The notes: generated from the letters alone by a model not told the origin. DNA of 64,000 bases from Gibbula magus (GCA_936450465.1 OW388296.1:17216526-17280525), one strand, 5' to 3'. Counted from the stretch's first letter, positions 1 to 12,390 are shown. A program made the numbers and translations.

Positions 1-215
1 TACACGCAGTAAGGTTTGGGTGCAATGCTACACTGAATTTCAGCGTAGTACCACCCATGGTTCGCTAGTTCCAGCAGATGCTCGCAGGTTTCACCGCAAA
101 GCATAGCCACATGGCGATGCAGGCTTTCTCCCTGCCATAATACTAGCAGCCGTGATATAAGTGAAATACTCCTGAAAGCGGCGTTAAACACCAACTCACT
201 CACTCACTCACTCTG
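1..215 (+). repeat. SINE-like dispersed repeat with (ACTC)n tail
   Basis: This segment is closely similar to 51575-51785 along its length, including the shared stretch AGCAGCCGTGATATAAGTG, and ends in GCGGCGTTAAAC followed by an ACTC tetranucleotide run. A shorter third copy of the 3' part lies at 45441-45515. A constant body with a simple-repeat tail at dispersed sites is typical of a SINE. I did not identify a tRNA-like head with confidence. The tail resembles a repeat that is abundant in vetigastropod genomes (recalled, not searched). Confidence 0.6.
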
Positions 216-327
216 GATAACGACTTCTATATTATGAACATACACAACATTTCGGAGTATATGCTTACTCCTTCATTAGGTGGAATCCCAAAATATTGTT
301 TATGTTCACAATAAAGTTGTTATCCAG
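216..327. repeat. Foldback repeat with hammerhead-like core motif (copy 1)
   Basis: Both ends read CTGGATAAC when read inward from each side, giving about 40-bp imperfect inverted arms around a central segment. On the minus strand the centre reads CCTAATGA, then a GGAG...CTCC stem, then GAAA. It directly abuts the SINE-like tail. Related copies lie at 3950-4085 and 28862-28950. No coding potential is seen. Confidence 0.5.
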
Positions 328-418
328 AAAAGGTTTTTTCTTCATTTATGTTTATATTATTTAATTTATAGTTTGCTGGTTTTGTATGATTTACAGCTTG
401 TTGATAAGCTCCACTAAA

Positions 419-3400
419 ATGGCATCGTCAGAGGAGAGACGTATTCCTCCCTCGGATTCCGAGACTTCCATGGCGACGTCGCTTGGGGACGAGTTTACAC
501 GTTCTGTGCAGAAAAATGGCCTCTTTAGGAACCCATGGTCTACATGGAAACAAATAAAGACCTCAAATGCTCTCAAGTTCTTCTTGATAGAGAAGGATAG
601 CAGCGATATTCCAGGAACACAGGTAAGATACATTCGATAGACTCTATACATTTGAGAAAATGTGCAACATTTGAGTGTGAAATATTTATAACTATATGCT
701 TTTAATGGACGTGAAGTTTATTTGAAAGAATAAATCTGTATAGGTGATGAATTTTAATATAGACATTTTTTTAATATAAGATGCTTTGCACTTACGTCTT
801 CTTACATGATGTGTAATTTTCAATCTTTTATTTCAAAATTAAAATCTTAGACTTTCGAGGTACGTTGGTTACATTGTTTCATAAAATAATAATTGTCATA
901 ATATGCTTGATGTTTTATGTACCTTCTTAACATGTATTGTGATCAAGCTGATAGGAGCTCCCTATAACAAGTCGCCAAACTCTTCAATCATAACTGTAGG
1001 AAACATTTCAATGTCACTGACTTACCAATTTTACCTTAGACTCGCCCAAAAATCACCATGCAGAGAGTCTTTGGCATGGTTCTCAAAAATATTAACTATA
1101 AAATAGGATTTACTTTCACACAGAGATCTGACATTTAGTTTTAAAAACTGCCATAAGTTGTTGCCTTATTGTCTCTAAAAAGATTTTCTCCTGATGATAC
1201 TCTGACTGTTATCTGAGACTCCACCAACTGGGTGTGTCAAATCTCAACAGGTCATGTTGTCTCACAGGGACTTATTTCCCAGAAGCTTTTGTCATATGTT
1301 TGGTTCCTGTTGTAATATATAATCAATCAGATTATTGCATGATGCTGTTGATAATCATCTTAGCTAGGATTTTCTAAGTGATTGATTATCCAGTCAACTC
1401 TATCATGTTGTTTACATAGTTTATTCCTTCAGAAAGCATGGCGATTTTATCATGAACTATATGTCCCTGTATTCTGTAAAAAGTCCCACTTTCCAAAAAC
1501 AAAAAAAGAACTCAAATCAGTTGGAGAATTGCATCTTCTTATTCACAAATAATTAAGCTGTAACCTTGATTAAGCCTGCATTCTGTGTGTACTCAAAGAA
1601 TTATAAGGAAGTGGGTTTCCTCAAAATTACTGCATAATTTAAGCAACTAAACAGCTTTCTGTAGCTCCGAGTACCAGAAATTCCAATAAAAACATGATAA
1701 ACAACATCTGAGGGATGAGGGTTCCCGACTTCCCATGAATCTACATATTTCTGTGGTTAGAGAATATTTCTTTCATAAGTCCACAGTCTGAATAGCTTCA
1801 GGCTTCATGGCTTTGTCAATGATTTTTTCCCCTGAAAATTGATTTTCTAACCATGAAACAGGTTCAAGTTATTTGACTCCAACCCATTGCAGCATTTGAA
1901 ACAATTATAATACAAAATTTTGAAGATAGTCACATTTATTTCCTTGCAGGAGCTAGATAAACACTTGCCGGTTGTATCACCGAATATGGAGGAGTTTCTC
2001 CAATGTCCCACATCAGGGATTCGCACCATGTGGGTCGGTCACGCTACCGTTCTGGTTCAGTTTGATAAGCTCACGGTTCTGACGGACCCAATATTCAGCG
2101 ACAGGTGCGCTCCCACCCAGTACTTTGGACCAAAGCGGTACCGAAAGACGCCCTGCAATATTGAAGACTTGCCAAAGATAGACGCAGTTGTCATCAGTCA
2201 CAACCACTACGACCACTTGGACTACTACTCCGTGGTCAAACTCAACAAGAGGTTTGGGAAGTCCCTGCGCTGGTACGTGCCCCTGCGCCTGAAGGAGTGG
2301 TTCACAGCGACGGGGTGTGAGAATGTGGTGGAGATGGACTGGTGGCAGGAGGTCGAACACGACGAGGATACGGGCGTCAAGTTCGTGTGCACTCCCTGTC
2401 AACACTGGAGCAAACGAGGAGCCTTCGATGATTGCAAGGTGCGAACGTGATGCTAGCTCTCTGTCGCATTATTCAGTTGCACAGTCTGTATATCTCTTAA
2501 TATTTCTTTTGACACCTGTTTAATCAAATTCATGGCTACAGTCTGAGTCGGACCTCATTTACTAAGACACTCTATATCCGCACGGAAGTATTTCAAATCT
2601 TCTCTTTGCATTTCTATGCTAATGATGAACCGCTTAATCTCATGTTTTGCTTAACAGACTATTTTCAACTGTAACCAAATCGGCAGATAAACAATTTCTG
2701 ACAGTATATGTGGTAATGATGTTAGGGGTGATTAATCTGTTTAACTCTCCATTAATCTTTCAATCTGTCAGTTGCTCATTCCACACCATAAGGCATTCAT
2801 TTACTTATCAATTCATCCATCCATCCATCCATCCATCTATCCATAAACCCAGCCATCAACTATCTAAAGTAAGAAAGCTAGATTTTCTGCTAACTTCTGC
2901 TTTATCAAACTTTGCAGACGCTGTGGAGTAGCTGGGCTGTGATTGGACCTAACCACAGCTTCTACTTCGGAGGGGACACTGGCTACTGCGACGCATTCAA
3001 ACAAATCGGGAAAAAATATGGACCATTCACTCTTGCTGCCATTCCAATTGGAGCATATGAACCAAGGTAGAGACTGAGTATCTTTATCTTTTATGTTAAA
3101 GATCTGATCTGATCTGATTTTTCTCAAGAATGACAGATGATTACCTCTACGTATATTGTATATCGGAATCAATTGAGCATAAAATCGAGACAATATACCC
3201 TTGCAATTGATAATTAAGACTATTTAAATTCACCCATTAATTTCACACTACCGCAATTAGTTTTAGCAATCATTTTGAAAATGCTCACTGAGGCGTGACT
3301 GTGATAAGCGACAGACGGGGCCGGCTAGACAGCTATCACTATGACTGCCGCTAAATGAATTTATGAGGTGTATTACATCACCAAAAAGACATGTTTATGT

Positions 3401-5213
3401 TAAAATTGTGTAATTGTCATCTGCAGAATTACCTAGTTGGATAACTAAACATTCGATATATGGGAAATTTAAGTTGGTTTATTGAAGATTTCTTTGTGAA
3501 ATTTACAATCAAAATGTTGCGAAATTACATTGAATTATGACTATCGCCGAAAATCAGATTCCTCCAGATACGTCACAGAAGTCATCCCTTCACAGGCCAC
3601 ACCCTCGCAGACTTTCATTCTGGTCGCCGGGGCTAAATCAGGCGTTTTTTTGAAAAGCCGTATATAAGTAATTTATGGACTGATTTCAGAAATTTAAAAT
3701 CCAGCAATGGTAAAATTGACATCACATTTTAATGAATCCGATTTGGACCGTATGTCATTGCATCTATCCTTTAATAATTAAATTCCACTGGAAGTGATTT
3801 AGAAACTTAGGGAAAACCTTCTGATTTTAACTTTTAACTACCAAATTTGCTTGACATTCAAACATATCTCTGTGCAAAAATATCTGTAAGTTCATTATTT
3901 ATTAAGTTTTTGAGGGGTATTTAGAAGTTGAATACATAAGAAAACAGTATTTTCTGGATAAAAACTTCTGTATTGTGCAGATACATGACGTTTCATACTA
4001 TATGCTCACTCATTCATCATTCCACCTGATGAAGAAGTAAGCATATACTCTGAAACATTGTGTATCTACACCATAAAATTTTCTTATAATTTATTAACAC
4101 TGAAAAGACTAGTTAAAGGGAGTCACTGCATCAGGGATAAAAATGAGATCACTTTTATCTTCCTATGCTGAATAACGTCTCTGCTAACGAGTTACGCTTT
4201 GCTTCACTGTTTACATGCAGTAGTTTTTATTACTTATTACTTCAATTGTCTGAAATTAGGGGTCTGTGACGCGTTAATCAGCATAGGTAGATAAATCTGA
4301 TCTCATATCTATCCTCGACGCGGTGTCCCTTTAAGCCCTATTCCTATCATACAAGAGTGTGTGTGTATTGATACAGATGGTTCATGTGTCCCCAACACGT
4401 CAACCCAGAGGAGGCGGTCCAGATACACGAAGACTTGCAGGCTCGCTTCTCTCTCGGCATCCACTGGGGAACCTTCAAACTCACGTACGAGGTGAGGTTG
4501 CTACCCCTAGTTTGGCTATAGTAATTGAAGGGTATGAAAGAAGCAGAAAAAAGTGACCTGAAAGTATGGTCAAACATTTGTAAATCTGTGGTCATTGATG
4601 TACCAACTTTTATCTTTGACTTGCTCTAAAAATAACCACAATATCAAAGACTTTTCCACTTTTGAAAACAATCTGCTATCAATATTGGCTTGACTTGTGG
4701 GCAGAGCCTAGTGAATCAGTACAAAAACTTTTGGAAGTCCAAAACTTATTGAATTATAATAGAATGTTCAACCCCTTGTTTATATTATATATTTCATTAT
4801 TTGTAATTTTTTGGAGCCCTGACTACTGCATATTATTTGCATTTTCTCATCTCTTGATATCTATAGACCTAAATATTAAAAAATATTTTTTATATATATC
4901 TTTGACACAAAATGTACAGCCAGATGAAAAAAAAAGAATAAATATTTTTAAAAACTTTGTTCAAAAATTGATTTCATAAAAAAATATACACAAAAAACTC
5001 TGCTAGATGGTGGAAGTTTTTCAATTCAGTTAAAGAAAATTTAATGAGAATGAATAATTTAATTCTTATGCTCTGTTTCAGCCCTATCTACAACCCAAAC
5101 AGCTCCTGCGGGAAGAGTTGCAGAAGAGGAAGTTAGATGCAGCCGAGTTCGTCACATTGCATCATGGGAAGATCGAAGTATTTGGCGGGGACCATTTTGA
5201 CAAAGTAGATTAA
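419..5213 (+). CDS. NAPEPLD: N-acyl-phosphatidylethanolamine-hydrolysing phospholipase D (NAPE-PLD)
   Basis: The coding exons are 419-622, 1950-2438, 2918-3066, 4377-4491 and 5082-5213. All have GT/AG borders and join in frame to 362 residues (human protein about 393). The first exon has a splice acceptor at 395-396, so an upstream non-coding exon is likely. The start chosen is the ATG giving MASSEERR; an upstream in-frame ATG lies before the acceptor. The product is a zinc metallo-beta-lactamase-fold phospholipase that cleaves membrane NAPE to N-acylethanolamines (including anandamide) and phosphatidic acid. The HxHxDH motif reads HNHYDH (H152, H154, D156, H157). Further metal ligands are H220 in CQHWSKR, D251 in GGDTGYC and H310 in GIHWGTF, so the full ligand set is present. 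[12 protein letters not shown] spans the exon 3/4 join and matches the family strongly. The N-terminal 90 or so residues are less conserved. No break is seen. Confidence 0.93.
623..1949 (+). other. NAPEPLD intron 1
   Basis: The intron starts GTAAGA and ends TTTCCTTGCAG. It is AT-rich unique-looking sequence. I see no further exon, tandem array or recognisable mobile element in it. Confidence 0.8.
2814..2842. repeat. (CATC)n microsatellite
   Basis: About six or seven CATC units occur in NAPEPLD intron 2 (2439-2917), about 75 bases upstream of the exon 3 acceptor. The rest of this intron shows nothing notable. Confidence 0.85.
3950..4085. repeat. Foldback repeat with hammerhead-like core motif (copy 2)
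   Basis: It begins TTTTCTGGATAAAAAC, as do the related copies at 216-327 (minus strand) and 28862-28950. On the + strand CTGATGA (4026-4032) is followed by a short stem-loop and GAAA (4052-4055). The left half carries the same motif inverted. It lies in NAPEPLD intron 3. Confidence 0.5.
4113..4334. mobile_element. TTAA-flanked MITE (piggyBac-like, tentative)
   Basis: The left end reads TTAA then AGGGAGTCAC and the right end reads GTGTCCCT then TTAA. The inverted ends can be aligned with interruptions for about 55 bp inward; both arms include a TATGCTGA-type block. The TTAA flanks are what piggyBac-type insertion leaves, but no transposase is present and the superfamily call is inferred. It ends 42 bp upstream of the NAPEPLD exon 4 acceptor. 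Confidence 0.55.
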
Positions 5214-6146
5214 GTGTCTCATGAATACACAACGAACTGGTCTGTCAGCTTTTAGACCTGTGTTACCTATGAACTAGAACTTGTATTAACACTTAGTTTT
5301 TATTGTGCATTGTGTAGGTAAATAGTCATCACTTTTCACACTCATATAATTTGTGTACCGGTATAATAGAATTAGTCATTTGTTAAGTCTTCAATGCTCT
5401 GTCTCGTTATTACAGGGTCGAAATTAACCTTTTCAAAGTGATGGCCATTCAGACTAGTTATTTTCCAAAACATTTTACCTGCCCAGCAACTTGTTCACTT
5501 TTCAAGGCTACTGGACAGGTGCTAACCCTGTATTATATCCAAAAATGGGATATATTTCTTGGAAATGGGATATTTTTCCAGCAGTTAGTTGTTGTCATTA
5601 CTTATGTTTTTGTGCCATATTTATGAATAGATAATCAATTTATACAACCTAAGATTTTTCAGTAAGCTTTATTTTGTAAAGTTTTGAAATCAGTTTCATG
5701 AAATAAGAATGTCCAGACTTGTTCCCTGGACTGCTGTTTACTGTTCAGTTATAAAAGAGGACAGAATTACTGCAAACTCCAAAAGGGATTTGGAACTTTA
5801 TATATAAGATTGAACATTTGATGAGTATTATTGTTCAAAATATTCTATTGACAAAATTTATTTCTACCCGAAATATTGACAATTTTAAAGCACTTACCTA
5901 TGTTGACAAATCCTTTTACACAATTTGTTATATACAATCACCTTTATTAGTTTCAAATTCAAATAGTTGTGACTTTTGATTCATGTCCATGTGATAAACA
6001 TTTATTGATATATATTGTCACGTGTACTCTAGATTATGTGAATATCATGAGTGCAATAAATGAAATGTTCTTAACAATATTTACAACAAGCAATAGTTTA
6101 AATGATCAATTGTTTAATCACCGTTTCATGATGTACAAACTGTTTT
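5214..6146 (+). other. NAPEPLD 3' untranslated and downstream region
   Basis: AT-rich sequence with no coding exon. The first canonical AATAAA I note is at 6055-6060, just before the pearl-like repeat starts, so the 3'UTR may run through most of this interval. Transcript data would be needed to fix the real end. Confidence 0.5.
6055..6060 (+). terminator. Candidate NAPEPLD polyadenylation signal (AATAAA)
   Basis: A canonical hexamer about 840 bp after the stop codon. It is a weak call, because AATAAA is common by chance in AT-rich DNA. Confidence 0.3.
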
Positions 6147-7396
6147 TAGCTCATCAGGCCTGAAAGGCCCGATGGGCTTATGGCATGGCATGGTGTCCGG
6201 CGTCCGTCCGTCCGTCGGTCCGTCCATCCGTCCATCCGTCCATCCGTCCGTAAACTTTTCGCTTTTTCGACTTCTTCTCCAGAGCCAATAACTCCACAGA
6301 GCTGAAATTTTATGTGCAGACTCCTTGGCTAATGGGGATTCTAAATTGTAGATTTCGTGACCCCATGACCCCAAATGGGGTCACAGGGGTCACAACCTTA
6401 AAAACCTATTTTCATCTTCTTCTCCAGTTCCAAAAGGTCTAGAGAGCTGAAAAGTTGTGTGCAGACTCCTTGGCTAATGGGGATTCTAAATTGTAGAGTT
6501 CGTGACCCCATGACCCCAAATGGGGTCACAGGGGTCACATCCTTAAAAACCTATTTTCATCTTCTTCTCAAGTTCCAAAAGGTCTAGAGAGCTGAAATGT
6601 TGTGTGCAGACTCCTTGGCCAATGTGGATTCTAAATTGTAGATTTCTTGACCCCATGACCCCAAATGGGGTCACAGGGGTCACATCCTTAAAAACCTATT
6701 TTCATCTTCTTCTCCAGTTCCTAAAAGGTCTAGAGAGCTGAAAAGTTGTGTGCAGACTCCTTGGCTAATGGGGATTCTAAATTGTAGATTTCATGACCCC
6801 TTGACCCCAAATGGGATCACAGGGGTCACATCCTTAAAAACCTATTTTCATCTTCTTCTCCAGTTCCAAAAGGTCTAGAGAGCTGAAATGTTGTGTGTAG
6901 ACTCCTTGGTCAATGGGGATTCTAAATTGTAGATTTCGTGACCCCGTGACCCCATGACCCCAAATGGGGTCACAGGGGTCACATCCTTAATAACCTATTT
7001 TCATCTTCTTCTCCAGTTGCAAAAGGTCTAGAGAGCTGAAAAGTTGTGTGCAGACTCTTTGGCCAATGGGGATTCTAAATTGTAGATTTTGTGACCCTGT
7101 GACCCCAATCTAGGTCACGGGTCATGACCCAAAAACCTATTTTCATCTTCTTCTCCAGTTTATATGTAAAGCTCTAGAAAGGTGAAATGTTGTGTAGAGA
7201 TTCTTTGGTCAAAGGTGATTCTTAATTGTTGGATTAGTGACCGTGTGACTCCAAATGTGGGTCACAGGGGTCATGATCTAAAACCAATATTATTTTGCTT
7301 GTTAACAATGTATTACTTGAGATAACTTAGATATTCAACCTTTGATAATAAATCAATAAAACCGTGATGAGCTACAGAGCCCATGGCTCTATTTTT
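6147..7396 (+). mobile_element. Pearl/HINE-like non-autonomous element A
   Basis: It starts TAGCTCATCAGG followed by the small hairpin GGCCTGAAAGGCC, then a (GTCC)n tract at about 6200-6250. Then come about seven tandem units of about 145 bp, containing the landmarks TTCTTCTCCAGTTCC, CAGACTCCTTGGC and TGACCCCAAATGGGGTCA. It ends at GATGAGCTACAGAGCCC near 7365-7390. The ends are inverted relative to each other (TAGCTCATC/GATGAGCTA). Terminal domains, a core tandem array and an ACGG-type microsatellite match the described bivalve 'pearl' elements, later classed with Helentron-derived elements. That assignment is by architecture only. No ORF of its own is seen. Confidence 0.7.
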
Positions 7397-9750
7397 TAGC
7401 TCATCTGGCCTGAAAGGCCCGATGGGCTTATGGCATGGGATGGTGTCCGTCCATCCGTCCGTCCGTCCGTCTTTTCGCTTTTTCGACTTCTTCTCCAGAA
7501 CCAATGACTCCAGAGAGCTGAAATTTAATGTACAGACTCCTTGGCTGAAGGGGATACTAAATGGTAAATTTGGTGACCCTGTGACCCCAAATGTGGGTCA
7601 CAGGGGTCATAACCTTAAAAGCTATTTTCATCTTCTTCTCCAGAACCAATGACTCCAGAGAGCTGAAATTTTATGTACAGACTCCTTGGCTGAAAGGGAT
7701 TCTAAATTGTAGATTTGGTGACCCTGTGACCCCAAGTGTGGCTCACAGGGGTCATTACCTAAAAAAAACTATTTTCATCATCTTCTCCAGTCCCAATGAA
7801 CGTAGAGAGCTGAAATTTTATGTACATACTCCTTGACTGAAGGGGATTCTAAATTGTAAATTTGGTGACAGTGAGACTCCAAATATTGGGTCACAGAGGC
7901 AATGACCTAAAATGCTATTTTCATCTTCATCTCCAGTCCCAATGGCTCAAGCGAGCTGAAATTTTATGTACAGACTCCTTGGCTGTAAGGGATTCTAAAT
8001 TGTAAATTTGGTGAGTCTGTGACCCCAAATATGGGTCACAGAGATCATAACCTAAAAGCCTATTTCAGTTTACAGCATCTTTCTGAGATTATATGTGCAC
8101 TTCAATCAGTAATTAGGTAAGGGAGGTAATTTTAAAGAAAACAGCTGAGTTAAAGGCATTTCATCTTTCTGATGTGAGAGTTCTAACATGTGCTTTGAGA
8201 ATATAATATGTCTGATGAAAAAGAGATATTTAGAATTAAAAACTTAGAATTGGAGGTCTAACAAAAATTATAAGTCATATTTTATCTTTGTCTCACATTT
8301 CACATATGAGTAATTATTTGTATTTTGCAAGTGAATTTGCTGATAAAGGTACACAAGTCTAAAAGTATTCTAAAGACTTAATACAGAATCTTTTATTAAA
8401 TCTAATATTATGTTCTTTGTAATTTAAGAGTAAATAATGGAGTTTTTTAATATCTCATGATATTGTGTAATTATTTGGAGAATTAATTAATTAATTATTG
8501 AGAATTTCCAGTACGAGTCAATTTGGTATACCTTATTTATATCATATTTTATACTTTATAACTGATTTAGTTTTCTATTAACTTTGCAGTTAATTTTATT
8601 CAATAGAAACAAGAAATGAGATAGATGTCTACATCATGGACATGTTTAATGTGAATCTATTTGAAATGAGAACTATTGAATACCCTTTGAAGGAATAACT
8701 TGAAGAGGAATTAAATTTTTTCATTTTACATGAGATATGTGAACTGAATATGACTAGTGATGACTGGTGATAACATAGGACTATAAAAGAAGTAGCTATA
8801 TGAGATTGTGACATCACACCTATTTTCATCATCTTCTCCAGTACAGAAAAATAATTAATTGTAGGAAAAACTGCATCTAACATATAAATTTTACTGGCTG
8901 TGAGTCCAGTGTCTGCATGTTATGTAATTGCATTGTGTTGACCTCTTCCTGGCAGAAGAATGAAAACTGATAGTTACACAGAGGTTTCAGGTTACTTCAA
9001 ACTACTGTGCAGCACTGTGTTATCATAGACTGTGCGTGAGACTGCTTTAGTCTTCCACTGACTCTAAAAAAGAATTTATTCATAGAATATCACCACTTTA
9101 TCAAATATTGAAAAGGAGCCTATAAGAAATGGTGAAAAAGAATTTACTAAAAAAAATTCACCAATTTATTAAGTATTGAAATGGAGCCTATGAGAAATGG
9201 GATTTTCAAAAACTGAGGCTCCTATTCATTATGTAATAAATGTTGGTATTGCCATAATGCAATTAAGAATTAAAACAATATAATGCAAAGGTGTATGATA
9301 TTCATAACGAATGTTGATTTATGTGTAACCAATTTTGATAATAATTAACAGGGGTCATGACCTAAAAAGGTTTTTTTCATTTTCTTCTACAGCCCCAGGC
9401 CATTATTGCAATAGCTTACAGTGGTGAATTGTATGCAAAGAATTGTACCCGGTATATTCATTATTATATAATGTGTGTACGATCTTAAAAAATAGTATGA
9501 TCTCTCCACCACATTATTATATGTTTGATACCAGCAATTTATTTCCAAGCTTTGTGTTGCTCTTTCAACACATATATAAAGCAGATTGGCAAAGTTATGG
9601 TAACAAAATATTTTTAAACTGCTTTAATCGTTTCACTACCTAGATTCTTATTACTACATTCCATTATCTGACCATTGCTATAAAGTCCACTCCATAACAT
9701 ACCCCACTTATTATCTCCTGATGAGCTACAGAGGCCATGGCTCTATTTTT
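7397..9750 (+). mobile_element. Pearl/HINE-like non-autonomous element B, long and interrupted
   Basis: It begins immediately after element A in the same orientation (TAGCTCATCTGGCC), with a (GTCC)n tract and about four array units to about 8060. A further degenerate array piece is at about 9350-9400, and the 3' end is GATGAGCTACAGAGGCC at 9719-9736. The segment about 8100-9340 is AT-rich, lacks array units and looks like an insertion. It contains a local duplication of about 70 bp (about 9070-9130 and 9141-9205). Confidence 0.6.
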
Positions 9751-10016
9751 TATGATTAAACCATCCCCTTATGCATTTGTTGATGATTTTAGTTGATAAA
9801 AATATTTGTTTTATTTTGTGCACGGACTTCAATTTGCGACATATGAGAAAAACATCATGATTGCTTATCACACCAGTATCAAAAACTCAATTAAAAATAA
9901 GCTCTCAAGAATGTCTGTGGGAAAATCATTAATATTTCAAGTCATGTCTTGTTTGAACATGATCTCGTGTTGTGAATTAAATATTGTTGTTTGGAAATCT
10001 ATTTCAGTGTACAGTG

Positions 10017-10419
10017 TGATTAAAATTGAAGGTTTTCCGAGGAATGAAAATTGCAAAATAGTGCATCTACCGGGATATGAACTCATATTGTTCAGAGGTG
10101 TCTGATAACAGCTTGTAGACTTCAATGTTCTGACGCAATTCAGTTAACCAATCACAGAACCTCCAACAAAAGCAAGGGGCAGATACCTCCAAACAGCTAT
10201 CCTTTCATCTGTTCTGAATGCTTTCAAAACGGCAACTGCATTAAATACTACGTTGTGATTTGTCAGCTATTTGACTGGGCTTTGGCTGCACTAAACTGGT
10301 TCGGAACATGCGCCTATACAGGGTGTTCTCAGACCTTGTGGCGAGGATTTACAGAACCTGTTCATACCCCGTGCATTATTTTGCAAATTTTTACCTCGGA
10401 ACAAGGTCGATTTTAATCA
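10017..10419. mobile_element. Inverted-repeat element, copy 1
   Basis: The left end TGATTAAAATTGAAGG is mirrored by AAGGTCGATTTTAATCA on the right. Both arms contain TTGCAAAAT(A)ATGCA-type blocks and CGAGG, giving terminal inverted repeats of about 50 bp. A second copy with the same internal landmarks (GAATGCTTTCAAAA, CAGACCTTGTGG) is at 36011-36375. No transposase is encoded. The bases 9751-10016 between element B and this copy show nothing notable. Confidence 0.55.
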
Positions 10420-10900
10420 GATTGTTCCAATTTACGAAAAGGGTTGTGTTGTAATCATGTCATATATACATATATATATATATACAAGAAATTCCAATTT
10501 GTATATAACCTATTTTTGATGCAGAAAAGCCCTATTTTTGGTAAATTATTTAAATTTTGATTTTAAATATGCAAGTTGTCTCAATATCTCTGTTTGTTAT
10601 CTCACATGTAAAATTCATTTCTAAATCGATTTGAATTGAATCTGATTTCTTAATTCCCTAAGAACAAAATTAATCACAGAAGGATAATTTCAAGAAAGAT
10701 CTTAAGTTTTTCAATTCTAGAAGTCATGAACATTGGAAATCACAAACTTGTCTTCTTCAAAGATGTCTATTTCACTAGTAATTGCACTGTCTGTATTTGC
10801 TTTCAAAATCTCTATGATATTAATAAATGTTTCAAAGAAATCTTTGTTTCAGTAATTTCTTTTATCATTATTATATATCATTTTTAACCACACTTCATCC

Positions 10901-11490
10901 GACCAGGTACCCATGCTGGGTGCACATTAAGAAAGTATCTGACCAAGGTTGATACAGCTCATGAGTATCCTCATCCAACCAGGTACCCATGCTGGGTGCA
11001 CAGAAACAAAGCCTCTTTACCAAGGTTGATACAGCACATAAGTATCCTCAACCGACCAGGTACCCATGCTGGGTGCACAGAAAGAAAGACTCTTAATCAA
11101 GGTTGATACAGCTCATGAGTATCCTCAACCGACCAGGTACCCATGCTGGGTGCACAGAAAGAAAGCATCTGACCAAGGTTGATACAGCTCATGAGTATGC
11201 TCAACTGACCAGGTACCCATGCTGGGTGCACAGAAAGAAACATCTGACCAAGGTTGATACAGCTCATGAGTATCCTCATCCGACCAGGTACCCTTGCTGA
11301 TGCACAGAAAGAAAGCCTCTTTATCAAGGTTGATACAGCTCATGAGAATCCTCAACCGACCAGGTACCCATGCTGGGTGCACAGAAAGAAAGACTCTTTA
11401 TCAAGGTTCATACAGCTCATGAGTATGCTCAACCGACCAGGTACCCATGCTGGGTGCACAGAAACAAGACCTCTTTACCAAAACATTAGG
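10901..11490. repeat. 76-bp minisatellite, about eight units
   Basis: The landmark ACCAGGTACCC recurs starting near 10901, 10977, 11054, 11131, 11207, 11282, 11358 and 11435, spacing 75-77 bp. Each unit carries GGTACCCATGCTGGGTGCAC and AAGGTTGATACAGCTCATGAG. Short open frames here follow the repeat on both strands and are not genes. The array lies between mobile elements, with no adjacent gene. Confidence 0.9.
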
Positions 11491-12390
11491 TGGTCTGCCA
11501 TTTAGATAATTTGACAGAAAAGTTTCCATTTCAGCTTGCTAATCTAAGAATGTCCCGATTTTTCGAAAGAGCAAAAGCCAACTGTACATAGCTGAAAATT
11601 TGTCGCTAACCATCACAATAAAACTATTTGATTGGCTGGATCATATGTCACATCTCACAGTTTTGATTAACCCAGGGTATGAAAGTGGAGTGGAGCGTGT
11701 AAATGTTACCCTGGGACAGGATGGCATGCACTTAGCTCACTCTTCAGTTGATTTGTTTGTGAAGGTAAACAAAGAGTCATCAAAAGATGACATATCCCAC
11801 AAACAGTAGAACACGGATATAAAGAACTCCAAGGGAACAGAGAATTCAGTTCGCTATATTCGCTGTTCGATATTCACGTTTGGCATATTATATAGGGCTT
11901 TTGACGATTCTTAAATGAAAAAAATATCAGAAATCTGAAAAATCAAAGAGCACCATTTCAGTTAGTGGGTAATACACATGCAAAGTTTCAGAAAGATATA
12001 ATGAAAGGTTTTCGACTTCTGCTCCAGAAATGATTACAGATGGACAGCGAGGCGACAACTATATCCCATGGTATTACATGTTGGTGGGATAAAAAGATTT
12101 ATCACCCAAAACAGTGCTCCACAGGAGATAACGCTTGTGGAAGATCAAGCGATATCTCCTAGGAGATATCTTTTTGGCAGTAGATTTTGCACAATGCCCT
12201 GTCACAGTCAACTACATGACATCACAATGCTTTTGCGTCATTGAGTAATGACATCACAATGCTATGACGTCATAAACATGATGACGTCACAATGCTATGA
12301 CCTCACCGCACTGGAAGTCAAATAGCGGAAATGTACTCAGAGATGTACACTATTTCCATTTAAACGTAATAAGAATGATTTTGGATGATA
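11491..12390. other. Repeat-rich intergenic segment
   Basis: About 11797-12092 is bounded by ATATCCCACA and TGGTGGGATA and shares an internal GTGGGTAATACACATG block with about 32500-32760, so it is probably a related short mobile element. A palindrome GATATCTCCTAGGAGATATC is at about 12150-12170. Two TGACGTCA octamers lie at 12265-12272 and 12282-12289. No gene is seen. Confidence 0.45.

Noticed and set aside
2013..2405. 130-residue open frame on the minus strand
   Set aside because: It is antisense to NAPEPLD exon 2, which has clear metal-binding motifs; the minus-strand product has biased, unconvincing composition.
10901..11490. CRISPR-like array
   Set aside because: Units are directly adjacent copies with no unique spacers, in a eukaryotic genome; it is a minisatellite.
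11097..11505. Several open frames within the 76-bp array
   Set aside because: They repeat with the DNA unit on both strands, as expected when the period lacks stops; no independent protein signal.
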